From Planomonospora parontospora (GTDB lineage: Bacteria > Actinomycetota > Actinomycetes > Streptosporangiales > Streptosporangiaceae), in assembly GCA_014647935.1 (NCBI GenBank), contig BMQD01000015.1, positions 62,001-126,000 of the forward strand: a stretch of DNA of 64,000 bases. Reading direction: 5' to 3'. The position numbers and the translations under genes are program-made. The stretch's first letter is position 1; each line of letters begins with the position of its first letter. This document shows positions 16,260 through 24,032 of the stretch, piece after piece. The notes beneath the pieces were generated by a model. That model saw only the letters and a program-made list of their open reading frames with translations. It was not told where the DNA came from and searched no databases.

Positions 16260-17129
16260 TCAGGAGGCGTCGCGGTACAGGTCCCGCCTCTCGGGCAGCG
16301 GATCGAGGCCGGCCGACCGGTAGGTGGCGACGGCACCGGCGTTGGAACTCGGGCAGCAGACGACCACACTGGACGAACCCGACCCCTGGAGCGCATGCGC
16401 CGCGGCGACCGTGACCGCCCGGCCGTAACCGTGACCGCGGTGTGCCGGGTGCACCCCCATCGGCTCGATCAGCCCCGGTCTGCCCTCACCCGCCGACCAC
16501 ACCGACACGGCCGCCACCGCCTCTCCCTGCTCGTCGCGGACGAGCAGGCAGCGCGCGCCGGCGTACGGCGCGCCAGCCGCCATCGCGTGCCAGCGCTCGC
16601 CGGTGAACGTCGACCCCTCGAACGACGCCCGCACGACCGCGGCCCACTCGTGCGCCCGCTCCGGCCCGATCACCTCGACGCGGACGCCGGGATCCGGCAC
16701 AGGCGCGCCGAGGTCACGCCGGAGCGGCGTCCACGGCTCGCCGCTCTTCCAGCCGTGCTCGGACAGCAGGTCCTGGACCACCGCGCCCGTCGGCGCCTCG
16801 ACGTACGCCTCGCCCCCGGGCAGCACGCCGCGCTCAGGCGCCGACACGTCCTCGGCCACCCGCCGCGCCAGCTCCTCGTCCCGCAGCGCCTCCGGTGCGA
16901 ACGCCAGCCGCAGCAGCTCCGCACCGTCCAGCAGCCCGACCGCCAGGACCTCCCCGGCCCGGCTCCAGGTCCGTACGGCTTCCGCCGTCCGCTCCGCGCC
17001 GAACCGCCAGAACCACCCCACATCCCCCGGATGCAGTTGCAGGGGCTCCCCGTCGCACTGCCACTCCCCCATCACCCGCACCACGTAGCCGAGCCCGTCG
17101 ACCCCCGGCCTGCCCATCTCGATCGCCAT
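16260..17129 (-). CDS. GNAT family N-acetyltransferase
   Basis: A 289-residue protein with a C-terminal GNAT domain: acetyl-CoA binding motif VHPAHRGHGYGRAV (R-G-H-G-Y-G) after EPMG, followed by NAGAVATYRSAGLDPLP. The N-terminal half (QLHPGDVGWFWRFG, then ERTAEAVRTWSRAGEVLAVG) is a second, degenerate GNAT-like or unknown domain. ATG at 17129 follows a G-rich stretch; a GTG a little upstream or an ATG about 18 codons downstream are alternatives. Substrate unknown. Its 3' end meets the truncated MerR gene. Confidence 0.85.
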   Translation of the reverse strand: MAIEMGRPGVDGLGYVVRVMGEWQCDGEPLQLHPGDVGWFWRFGAERTAEAVRTWSRAGEVLAVGLLDGAELLRLAFAPEALRDEELARRVAEDVSAPERGVLPGGEAYVEAPTGAVVQDLLSEHGWKSGEPWTPLRRDLGAPVPDPGVRVEVIGPERAHEWAAVVRASFEGSTFTGERWHAMAAGAPYAGARCLLVRDEQGEAVAAVSVWSAGEGRPGLIEPMGVHPAHRGHGYGRAVTVAAAHALQGSGSSSVVVCCPSSNAGAVATYRSAGLDPLPERRDLYRDAS

Positions 17130-17348
17130 CCCCCAATCACACACCACCCCTCCGCCCCTCCGCACCGGGATTTCCCGCCGGTGATCAGCGGCCGGCGCAC
17201 CGGACCGGAGGCCGTGCGCCGGCGTGCAGACGTCCACCGGCCTGGTCCGCTGCCGACCGGCGACGTCACCGCATCAGCGCTCCTGCCCGAGCCGTCGGAC
17301 GCCCCCCGCCGCCGGCTGCGGCAGAGCCGCCGATCTCCGGCCGGAGGG

Positions 17349-17684
17349 TCAGCCGGAGAACCTCTCCGCACGGTCCCGAGCCCACCGCGCGGCCTCGGCC
17401 GCCTGGTCGCCGGTGAACGGCGCGCCGGGCATCCGGCTCAGCCGCTCCACCTGCTCGGCGAAGCGCAGGTGCTCGCGGTGGGCGTGTTCCCGGCAGGGGA
17501 GGCAGGTGACGCTCTCCGGACGGGGCGAGGTCATCGCATAGGGCACCTGGAGTCCGCAGCCGGTGGTGACCGTACTCGGCGCGTCGGGCACGAGTCCCAG
17601 CGACGACACGATCGCGTTGCGGAAGGCGGCACCGGCCTGCACCGCTTTCTGCTCGACGTGAATGTGCGGATCGGTCTCGCTCAT
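17349..17684 (-). CDS. Conserved small hypothetical protein
   Basis: A 111-residue soluble protein starting MSETDPHIHV behind GAGGTG. It contains CGLQVPYAMTS and CLPCREHAHREHLR, so a CxxC plus nearby histidines could bind zinc. The C-terminal half is charged and helical. I do not recognise the family. It stands alone between the acetyltransferase and a degraded two-component fragment. Confidence 0.6.
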   Translation of the reverse strand: MSETDPHIHVEQKAVQAGAAFRNAIVSSLGLVPDAPSTVTTGCGLQVPYAMTSPRPESVTCLPCREHAHREHLRFAEQVERLSRMPGAPFTGDQAAEAARWARDRAERFSG

Positions 17685-17759
17685 CTGCGGCACCTCCGTC
17701 CGGGTCGTCCCGGGATCAGGCTAACCGGTGTCCCCGATGAAGACCGGCCGGGCCGGTGC

Positions 17760-18122
17760 TCGTCGCGGTCCACGGTTCCGCCGGTTCCGCCGGGCATCGC
17801 GCGGTACCCGGCGGGCGACCGGCTCCTCCTCGACCTGGGCCTGTGCGGGCTGGCCGCAGCGTGGATGCTCGGCATGTTCACCCTGCGTCCCGCCTGGTGG
17901 GAGCGCCCACGGCTCATGGGGGTGTTCTTCACCGGACTGCTGGTGATCACAGCCGTCCTGGTGGTGAGGGATCCCGCGTTCGGGCTGTTCACCCCCGCGC
18001 CCTACATCGCCGTACGGCTCGCCCGGGAGCTCCGGCCCGACGTGATCCTGATGGACCTGCGCATGCCCGGCATGGACGGGCTGACCGCCGTCACCGAACT
18101 GGCCAGGCTCGGCGTCACAGGG
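17760..18122 (+). pseudogene. Fused remnant of a sensor kinase and a response regulator
   Basis: In one frame, about 75 residues read LLLDLGLCGLAAAWMLGMFT...RLMGVFFTGLLVITAVLVVRDP, typical of the membrane N-terminus of actinobacterial NarL-type histidine kinases. They run directly into ARELRPDVILMDLRMPGMDG followed by LTAVTELARLG, the phosphorylation-site region of a NarL response regulator. There is no start codon with an RBS, no kinase domain, and no regulator C-terminus. An internal deletion of more than 1 kb, followed by truncation where the hydrolase gene begins, explains this best. Confidence 0.7.
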
Positions 18123-18891
18123 TGCGCAGGAAGCCTTCGAGGATCTCGTTGAAGAGTTCCGGGTGCTCCATGTTGGGATAGTGGGCGGCCCCGTCGACGG
18201 AGACCGCGCGGCCGTCGGCGACGGTGCGGACGAGACGTTCCGCCATGCCGATGTGGTCGGGCGAGTCGGCGGCGCCGTTGACGGCCAGCACGGGGACGCC
18301 GATCCCGGCGGCGCGTTCCCAGGTCTCCCGTACGGGGACGAGCAGGTCGGGCTCACCGGCGGCGTGCTTGGACATGGTGCCCCGGGTCATCCGGCGCAGG
18401 CGGCCGACGACCCCGGGATCGAGGTCGTCGAGGGTGCGGTGCGGGCCTGCGGCGAAGAGCGTGAACGCCTCGACGGAGGCGTCCAGGTCACCGGCGGCCA
18501 TCGCCGCGTGCCACCTGGCCCGGACCCGGGTGGTCCAGGGATCGGTGAAGTACGGCTCGCTGGTGCCGGCGCCGCTGACGACCACGGCGCCGACCAGTTC
18601 GGGGTGCTCCAGCGCGGTGTCGACCGCGGTGGACGCCCCCATGGAGACTCCGACCAGGACCGCGGGACCGGCCTCCAGATGGCGCAGCAGGGCGGCGAGG
18701 TCGTCGGTGAGCCGGTACGGCTCGGCGGCGTTGGCGGACCGGCCGTGGCCGCGGGCGTCGGGCGCGATGACGCGGTGGCGCCGGGCGAGGGCCGGAATCT
18801 GGTCGTCCCACATGCCGTGGTCGAGGAAGCCGCCGTGCAGCAGGACGAGAGGGCGGCCGGTACCGGTGTCGAGCCAGAACAGATCCTTCAT
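18115..18891 (-). CDS. Alpha/beta hydrolase
   Basis: A 258-residue cytoplasmic alpha/beta hydrolase. Features are LVLLHGGFLDHGMW (oxyanion region), VIAPDARGHGRS, nucleophile elbow GVSMGAS (Ser83), an acid in the NGAADSPDH region and the histidine in DGAAHYPNMEHPE. Start at ATG 18891 gives normal length. It is divergent from a MarR gene, and its start codon lies inside the outer arm of the long palindrome between them, so it is almost certainly the MarR target. Substrate not deducible; MarR-linked hydrolases often act on aromatic or xenobiotic esters. Confidence 0.88.
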   Translation of the reverse strand: MKDLFWLDTGTGRPLVLLHGGFLDHGMWDDQIPALARRHRVIAPDARGHGRSANAAEPYRLTDDLAALLRHLEAGPAVLVGVSMGASTAVDTALEHPELVGAVVVSGAGTSEPYFTDPWTTRVRARWHAAMAAGDLDASVEAFTLFAAGPHRTLDDLDPGVVGRLRRMTRGTMSKHAAGEPDLLVPVRETWERAAGIGVPVLAVNGAADSPDHIGMAERLVRTVADGRAVSVDGAAHYPNMEHPELFNEILEGFLRTL

Positions 18892-18939
18892 GACACCCAA
18901 GTTGTCATCTTTGGCGAAAGATGACAACTTCGGTGTCAT
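18890..18939. promoter_or_regulatory. 50-bp near-perfect palindrome, MarR operator
   Basis: The inner arms AAGTTGTCATCTTT (18899-18912) and AAAGATGACAACTT (18917-18930) are perfect around GGCG. After one mismatch on each side the symmetry continues as ATGACACC (18890) and GGTGTCAT (to 18939). In all 22 of 23 arm positions pair. It also contains repeated TGACA/TGTCA half-sites, so two MarR dimers could bind. Confidence 0.8.
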
Positions 18940-18948
18940 CATGGTGGG

Positions 18949-19422
18949 GTGAGCGAAGCAGACCGCGGCCCGGCCTCCGCAGAGTCGGCGGACCGGCTCA
19001 TCGAGGTGTTCGACCTGGTGGGACCGCTGTACCGGCGCGCCCATCGCAAGGTCGAGCAGGACGCGCCCATCGAGGGGCTGTCGGTCGGGGTGCGGGCCGT
19101 GCTCAACCTGCTCCGCGAGCACGGCCCGATGACCGTCCCCCAGATGGGCCGGGCCCAGGCGCTGAGCCGCCAGTTCGTGCAGCGCATGATCAACGACGCG
19201 GCCGCGCGGCACCTGGTCGAGTCCGTGCCCAATCCGGCGCACAGGAGGTCCTCGCTCATCCGCCTGACCGGGGAGGGCCGGGCCGCCATCACCGCGGTGA
19301 TCGAGCGCGAGCGCGCGGTGCTGCGCCGGATCGGCGGCGACCTGACCGACGCCGAGATCACCGCGTGCGTCCGCGTGCTCTCGCGTCTCCTCCGGCTCCT
19401 CGACGACGTCGAGGTGGACTGA
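18949..19422 (+). CDS. MarR family transcriptional regulator
   Basis: A 157-residue MarR protein. The winged helix covers GLSVGVRAVLNLLREHGPMT, then VPQMGRAQALSRQFVQRMIN, with the wing NPAHRRSSLIRLT, flanked by dimerisation helices at both ends. The GTG start sits ten bases after the palindrome with only a GGTGGGG-like RBS. It is divergent from the alpha/beta hydrolase and probably represses both itself and the hydrolase until a small aromatic or oxidising ligand binds. Confidence 0.9.
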   Translation: MSEADRGPASAESADRLIEVFDLVGPLYRRAHRKVEQDAPIEGLSVGVRAVLNLLREHGPMTVPQMGRAQALSRQFVQRMINDAAARHLVESVPNPAHRRSSLIRLTGEGRAAITAVIERERAVLRRIGGDLTDAEITACVRVLSRLLRLLDDVEVD

Positions 19423-19589
19423 CGGTCCTCCCGCGGGAAGACCCCGGTGGCCGGGCCCGGTGCGCCGGGTCGCGGCCGGCCCGGGCCACGGCCGCCCGCC
19501 CGAGCGCGGCCGTCCGCTCACTCCCGGTCCGATCGGGAGGTGGCTGCGGCGGCTCTGCGGGTACGGGCCACGGGAAAGGGGGTTCTGCG

Positions 19590-21428
19590 GTGGCGGGCAC
19601 GCAGCGGGACGCGGCGCTGGTGGCGCTGTTCGACGAGATCACGACCCTGGCGCAGGCCAGCGACGACTTCGAGGCGGCCGCCCACGCGACGCTGGGTTCG
19701 GTCTGCGAGCTGATCGGCTGGCCGCTGGGGCATCTGTGGGTGCCGGCCGACCTGGGTGACGACTTCGTCTCGGCCGACATCTGGGCCGGCTCGATCGAGG
19801 ACTTCCCGGCGCTGCGCGAGGTGACGCTGCGCACCCTCTTCTCCCCGGGGACCGGCACCATCGGCCAGGTGGTGACCACCGGCAAACCGGTCTGGTCGCG
19901 TGACGTCACCGCCGATCCGCTGTTCTTCCGCGCCCAGCAGGAGCGCGACCTCAGGGTTCGGGCCGCGTTCGCGTTCCCGGTCGTGGCCGCCGACGGGGTG
20001 GCGGCGGTGCTGGAGTTCTTCTCCGAGCAGGCGGCCGAGCGCGACGAGCCGCTGCTGCGGATGCTGACCGCCCTCGGCCACCAACTGGGCCGGGTGATCG
20101 ACCGCCAGCGGGTCCACCAGCTGGTCGAAGGCAACCGGCACCGCCTGCGGCAGCTCATCGAGACCTCCATGGAGGCGTTCATCTCCATGGACGCCTCCGG
20201 GCGGATCACCGAATGGAACGCCGTGGCCGAGCGCATGTTCGACCGGCCCCGCCAGGAGGCGCTGGGCCGGTTGCTGCACGAGACGATCGTGCCGCCCCGC
20301 TACCGCAAGGCGGAGGAGGCCGGCCGGGCCCGGTTCCTGTCCACCGGGCGGTCGAACGTCCTGGGGCGGCGTCTGGAGCTGGCCGGATGGCGGCCCGACG
20401 GCAGCGAGTTCCCCATCGAGATCGTCGTGTGGGCCACCCGCGAGGACGGCGAGTGGGCCTTCCACTCGTTCGTGCACGACATCACCGACCGGCGCCGTGC
20501 CGAGCGCGCCCTGCGGGAGGCCTACGAGGCCGAGCAGGCCACGGTGGCGCGCCTGAAGGAGCTGGACGCGGCCAAGGACGCCTTCATCGCCACCGTCTCC
20601 CACGAGCTGCGCACCCCGCTGACCTCTCTGATCGGCTATCTGGAGGTCATGGCCGACGCCGACGCCGGAGTGGTGGAGGCCTCGCCGCCGGGCCGCAGGA
20701 TGCTGGACGCCATGATCCGCAACGCCGCCCGGCTGCAGGACCTGGTCGAGGATCTGCTGGCGATCAACAGCATCAACCCCGACCGCCTGGAGGTCGACGC
20801 GGCTCCGGTGCCGGTCGGCGAGATCGTCGAGGAGGCGGTGCGCGTCACCGCCGCCGCGGCCCGCGACAGCGGCCACGGCTTCCAGGTACGGCTGGACGCC
20901 GGGGCCGGGCACGTCCCCGGCGACCGGGACCTGCTGGTGCGAGCGGTCGGCGCGCTGCTGTCGAACGCGGTCAAATACTCGGCCACCGGCACGCCGATCA
21001 CCGTGCACGCCTCCGCCGCCGGGCAGCAGGTGGCGATCGCGGTCACCGACACCGGGGCCGGCATCGACGCCGACGAGCTGCCGCACGTGTTCGAGCGCTT
21101 CTACCGCACCCGGTACGCCCACGAGCACGCCATCCAGGGTGTCGGGCTGGGGCTGACCATCGCCGAGGCGATCGCCGAGGCGCACGGCGGCACCGTCACC
21201 GCCGTCAGCACCCCGGGCGAGGGCTCGACCTTCACGCTCAACCTGCCCGTCCCGGCGCCCGGCCCGGACCGCGGCCGGCCAGGGGGCCCCGGTGGCCGGC
21301 GGACGGCCGGCGGGGTCGGCGGCCGCACCGGCCGAGCGGGCCGCGCCGTACCCGCACCTGATCCTGCACGGGACGGTCATACGTACACGCGTACATTCGA
21401 TGTGTACACTCGTACGCATGACATCTGA
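19590..21428 (+). CDS. GAF-PAS sensor histidine kinase
   Basis: A 612-residue soluble histidine kinase. A GAF domain covers about residues 15-175, with SPGTGTIGQVVTTGKPVW. A PAS domain with PAC follows (about 185-305: SMEAFISMDASGRITEWN ... HDITDRRRAE). Next come HisKA with SHELRTPLTSLIGY (His338) and HATPase_c with NAVKYS, DTGAGID and GVGLGLTIAEAI. No membrane helix, so it senses a cytoplasmic signal. GTG at 19590 follows AAGGGGG. No response regulator is adjacent. The last 60 residues are Gly/Pro/Arg-rich and run through the promoter of the next gene, overlapping it by 11 bp. Confidence 0.9.
   Translation: MAGTQRDAALVALFDEITTLAQASDDFEAAAHATLGSVCELIGWPLGHLWVPADLGDDFVSADIWAGSIEDFPALREVTLRTLFSPGTGTIGQVVTTGKPVWSRDVTADPLFFRAQQERDLRVRAAFAFPVVAADGVAAVLEFFSEQAAERDEPLLRMLTALGHQLGRVIDRQRVHQLVEGNRHRLRQLIETSMEAFISMDASGRITEWNAVAERMFDRPRQEALGRLLHETIVPPRYRKAEEAGRARFLSTGRSNVLGRRLELAGWRPDGSEFPIEIVVWATREDGEWAFHSFVHDITDRRRAERALREAYEAEQATVARLKELDAAKDAFIATVSHELRTPLTSLIGYLEVMADADAGVVEASPPGRRMLDAMIRNAARLQDLVEDLLAINSINPDRLEVDAAPVPVGEIVEEAVRVTAAAARDSGHGFQVRLDAGAGHVPGDRDLLVRAVGALLSNAVKYSATGTPITVHASAAGQQVAIAVTDTGAGIDADELPHVFERFYRTRYAHEHAIQGVGLGLTIAEAIAEAHGGTVTAVSTPGEGSTFTLNLPVPAPGPDRGRPGGPGGRRTAGGVGGRTGRAGRAVPAPDPARDGHTYTRTFDVYTRTHDI
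21382..21416. promoter_or_regulatory. 35-bp dyad before the acetyltransferase/TetR operon
   Basis: Symmetric blocks CGTAC (21382), GTACA (21391), TGTAC (21403) and GTACG (to 21416) are arranged around TTCGATG. The dyad ends one base before the acetyltransferase ATG and covers a TACATT -10-like box. Likely operator for the co-transcribed TetR protein, with a leaderless or near-leaderless transcript. Confidence 0.6.
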
Positions 21429-22005
21429 TGGAGACGACCGCTCGATGCGCGAGCGCATGCTCGCCGGTGACCCGTACATCGCCGACGACCCGGAGCTGGC
21501 CGAGCACAGCCTGCGGGCCATGGACCTGATGGACGCGTTCAACACGACCTCGGCCCGCGATCCGCAGGAGCGGCGCCGGCTGCTCACCGAGCTGCTCGGC
21601 TCGCTCGGCGAGGGCACGGAGATCCGGCCGCCGCTGCGGGTCGACTACGGCGGCCACATCCGCATCGGCGCCCGGTCGTTCGCCAACTTCGGTCTCGTCG
21701 CTCTGGACGTCGCGCCGATCACCATCGGCGACGACGTGCAGATCGGCACGAACGTCCAGCTGCTCACCCCGACGCACCCGGTCGATCCGGAACCCCGCCG
21801 GGCCAAGTGGGAGGCCGCCGCACCGATCACCATCGGCGACAACGTGTGGCTGGGCAGCGGGTCGATCGTCCTGGCCGGGGTCACGATCGGGGAGAACACC
21901 GTCGTCGGCGCCGGCGCCGTGGTCACCCGCGACCTGCCGGCGAACGTCGTGGCGGTGGGCAACCCCGCCCGTGTGATCCGCACGATCGAGCCCGGCACGG
22001 CATGA
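21418..22005 (+). CDS. Sugar O-acetyltransferase, maltose acetyltransferase type
   Basis: A 195-residue hexapeptide-repeat (left-handed beta-helix) acetyltransferase of the Maa/LacA family. It has an N-terminal helical cap (RERMLAGDPYIADDPEL), repeated hexapeptides (ITIGDDVQIG, ITIGDNVWLGSGSI, VTIGENTVVGAGAVV) and the usual end NPARVIR. The conserved catalytic histidine is in TPTHPVD. It transfers acetyl from acetyl-CoA to a sugar hydroxyl. ATG 21418 has no RBS, suggesting leaderless translation; ATG 21445 is a fallback. Overlaps the next gene by 4 bp, forming an autoregulated operon. Confidence 0.9.
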   Translation: MTSDGDDRSMRERMLAGDPYIADDPELAEHSLRAMDLMDAFNTTSARDPQERRRLLTELLGSLGEGTEIRPPLRVDYGGHIRIGARSFANFGLVALDVAPITIGDDVQIGTNVQLLTPTHPVDPEPRRAKWEAAAPITIGDNVWLGSGSIVLAGVTIGENTVVGAGAVVTRDLPANVVAVGNPARVIRTIEPGTA

Positions 22006-22580
22006 GCGACCCCGCCTCCCCCCCGCGGCCGTCCGTCCCCCGGCGGCCCCGGCGGCACGACCCCGGACGGCGGGACCGGCTGATCGACGCCGCCCTGACC
22101 GTCATCGCCGAGCGCGGCGCCGCCGCGACGACGCACCGGGAGATCGCCCGCGTCGCCGATGTCCCGCTGGGGTCGACGACCTACCACTTCAGCTCCCTGG
22201 AGGAGGTCCTGGCCGAGGCGTTCACCCGGCACGCCGAGTCGGTGGCCCGCGTCTTCGACGAACGGCTGAGCGCCGCCCGGGACCGCGACGCGGCGGTCGA
22301 AGCCGTCGTCGCACTGGTCTCGGACGCCCTGCTCGGGTCGGAGCGCGACCTCGTCCTGGCCGTGGAGCTGTACGCGGCGGCGGCGCGCAACCCCGCCCTG
22401 AGAGCCGTCACCCAGGCCTGGATGGCGCGCAGCCGCCGGGCGCTGGAACGCCACTTCGACGCCGCGACCGCCCGGGGACTCGACGCGCTCATCGAAGGGC
22501 TCGTGCTGCACAGCGCCCTGTCGACCGATCCGATGACACCCGGGCAGATCCGCCACGCCATCCACCGGTACCTGCGCTGA
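22002..22580 (+). CDS. TetR family transcriptional regulator
   Basis: A 192-residue TetR protein. A Pro/Arg-rich leader of 20 residues precedes the HTH (RLIDAALTVIAERGAAATTH, then REIARVADVPLGSTTYHF). The ligand domain resembles the TetR_C_31-type group. ATG overlaps the TGA of the acetyltransferase (ATGA), so the two are translated together. The 35-bp dyad upstream of the acetyltransferase is its probable binding site. Confidence 0.88.
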   Translation: MSDPASPPRPSVPRRPRRHDPGRRDRLIDAALTVIAERGAAATTHREIARVADVPLGSTTYHFSSLEEVLAEAFTRHAESVARVFDERLSAARDRDAAVEAVVALVSDALLGSERDLVLAVELYAAAARNPALRAVTQAWMARSRRALERHFDAATARGLDALIEGLVLHSALSTDPMTPGQIRHAIHRYLR

Positions 22581-22624
22581 CAATCCCGCCCCTGCTCCGC
22601 CTGCACCTCCGTGACCGGAAGGCC

Positions 22625-22648
22625 GGTGCCCTCCGCCGGCGGAGCACC
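22625..22648. terminator. Hairpin between convergent genes
   Basis: GGTG and CACC flank the perfect self-complementary block CTCCGCCGGCGGAG with a 2-base bulge. It lies between the ends of tetR (+) and the TadG-like gene (-), so it can serve both. No U-tract. Confidence 0.45.
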
Positions 22649-22662
22649 GCGGCGGCACGTCG

Positions 22663-23829
22663 TCAGCCGATCAGCGTCACGATGACCGCGCCCAGGTCCG
22701 GGCCGCCGATCACGCCCTTCGCCGGGATCAGCGCCCGGGTGAAGTACCCGTACAGGCACTTGTCGGAGCCGTCGCAGTGCTGCGCGCCGGTCAGTTTCGA
22801 CGGCTCGGAGGCACCGGGCAGCGCGTAGCCGGTCACCACGAACGGAGCGAAGCCCTCGATCGTGTACGTGGTGTGCTGGCCGGTTCCGGCGACGCCGCGG
22901 AAGATCGGCAGGTAGGTGACCGTCCCGTCGGCGCGCAGCCGGGGCAGGAGCGACCGGCACGCCTGGGACGCCGACACGCCCGGATCCCCGCCGTAGGTGC
23001 CGTCGGTCTCCACCAGGACCGAGCAGTCGTCGTCGGCGTCGTCCAGCCAGCCGAACCCGCCCGGGGTGTCGCCGCCGGAGCCGCGGGTGGTGCAGTGCCC
23101 CGGTGAGGTGGTGTGCAGGCGCAGCACCGTCTCGGCCGCGGCGGGCGCGGCCTGCGGCGGGGCGGGGGCGAACGCGGTGCCGCCCGCGGTGGCGTCGTTC
23201 CACTCGCACAGTGAGACGGTCACGCCCAGGCCCCGGGTCCGCAGCGGCGGCCCCCAGGCGGCGCGCGCGCACGCCCGCACCCGGGTCCCGGCGTAGTCGC
23301 CGCGCCCCAGCAGCGTCCGGGCGAAGACCGGCGGCAGCAGCGTCCGGCCGTCCGGCGTCCGCGACAGCGTGCGCACCTCGGCGTAGGTCGCGGTGACCGG
23401 CGCGTCGCCGAGGCAGGCCGTCAGGTTGGCGGCCGGCGGCGGGCAGCCGGGCAGTTCCCCCCGCCCGGTCCGCCCGCACACCGTCTCGACCGCCGAGACG
23501 CCGTCCTTGGCGTTGGCGTCGGCGTACCGCTGCGCGACGGCGTGCGGTGACGGCCCGCACCGGCCGCCGTCGCGCGCGCACTGCTCGGCGACCGCCATGG
23601 CGGCCGCGTCCGCACCGCTCAGCAGTTCCTCCCGCTCCAGGTACAGCCGGCCCACGTCGATGGTGAGCGCGGCCATCGCCAGCAGCACCCCGCCGGCGAG
23701 CAGCACGCACAGCAGGACGGCGACGCCGCCGCCGTCATCCCCGCGACGCGGGCGGACCGGCGGATTCGGGCGCACCCGCACGACGCCGGACACCCGTCCG
23801 GGCCGCCGCGCCGAACGCCTCGTTCCCAT
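22663..23829 (-). CDS. TadE/TadG-like membrane-anchored secreted protein
   Basis: A 388-residue protein with a basic N-terminus, then GGGVAVLLCVLLAGGVLLAMAALTID followed by VGRLYLEREELLSGADAAAMA, the hallmark of Tad pilus-assembly TadE/G proteins: a single membrane anchor with a cleavable prepilin-like start. The remaining 300 residues are extracytoplasmic with about 14 cysteines, suggesting disulfides. RBS GGAGGCGGGA precedes ATG. No other tad genes are adjacent, so it is an orphan member; its role as a minor pilin or surface protein is inferred. Confidence 0.75.
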   Translation of the reverse strand: MGTRRSARRPGRVSGVVRVRPNPPVRPRRGDDGGGVAVLLCVLLAGGVLLAMAALTIDVGRLYLEREELLSGADAAAMAVAEQCARDGGRCGPSPHAVAQRYADANAKDGVSAVETVCGRTGRGELPGCPPPAANLTACLGDAPVTATYAEVRTLSRTPDGRTLLPPVFARTLLGRGDYAGTRVRACARAAWGPPLRTRGLGVTVSLCEWNDATAGGTAFAPAPPQAAPAAAETVLRLHTTSPGHCTTRGSGGDTPGGFGWLDDADDDCSVLVETDGTYGGDPGVSASQACRSLLPRLRADGTVTYLPIFRGVAGTGQHTTYTIEGFAPFVVTGYALPGASEPSKLTGAQHCDGSDKCLYGYFTRALIPAKGVIGGPDLGAVIVTLIG

Positions 23830-24032
23830 TCCCGCCTCCGATGCCTTTACGTGACAACGCGATCACGCTAAGCCGGAGTGAGGTGCGGAGCGGTTGCGGG
23901 ACGGTTGCCCGCCGGGTGCGGCCGCAGGCGGTGCCCGGCGGCTCTTCAAGAAAACCCGTTCCGGATGGAACGCTCGCTCTCGCCGGAATGACCGTCCTGT
24001 TCGCCACGGGGCGGCGCCGGGGAGCGATCCGT

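Noticed and set aside
22663-23829. Part of a Tad pilus cluster
   Set aside because: No TadA ATPase, TadB/C, prepilin peptidase or Flp genes lie nearby; only a TadG-like orphan is supported.
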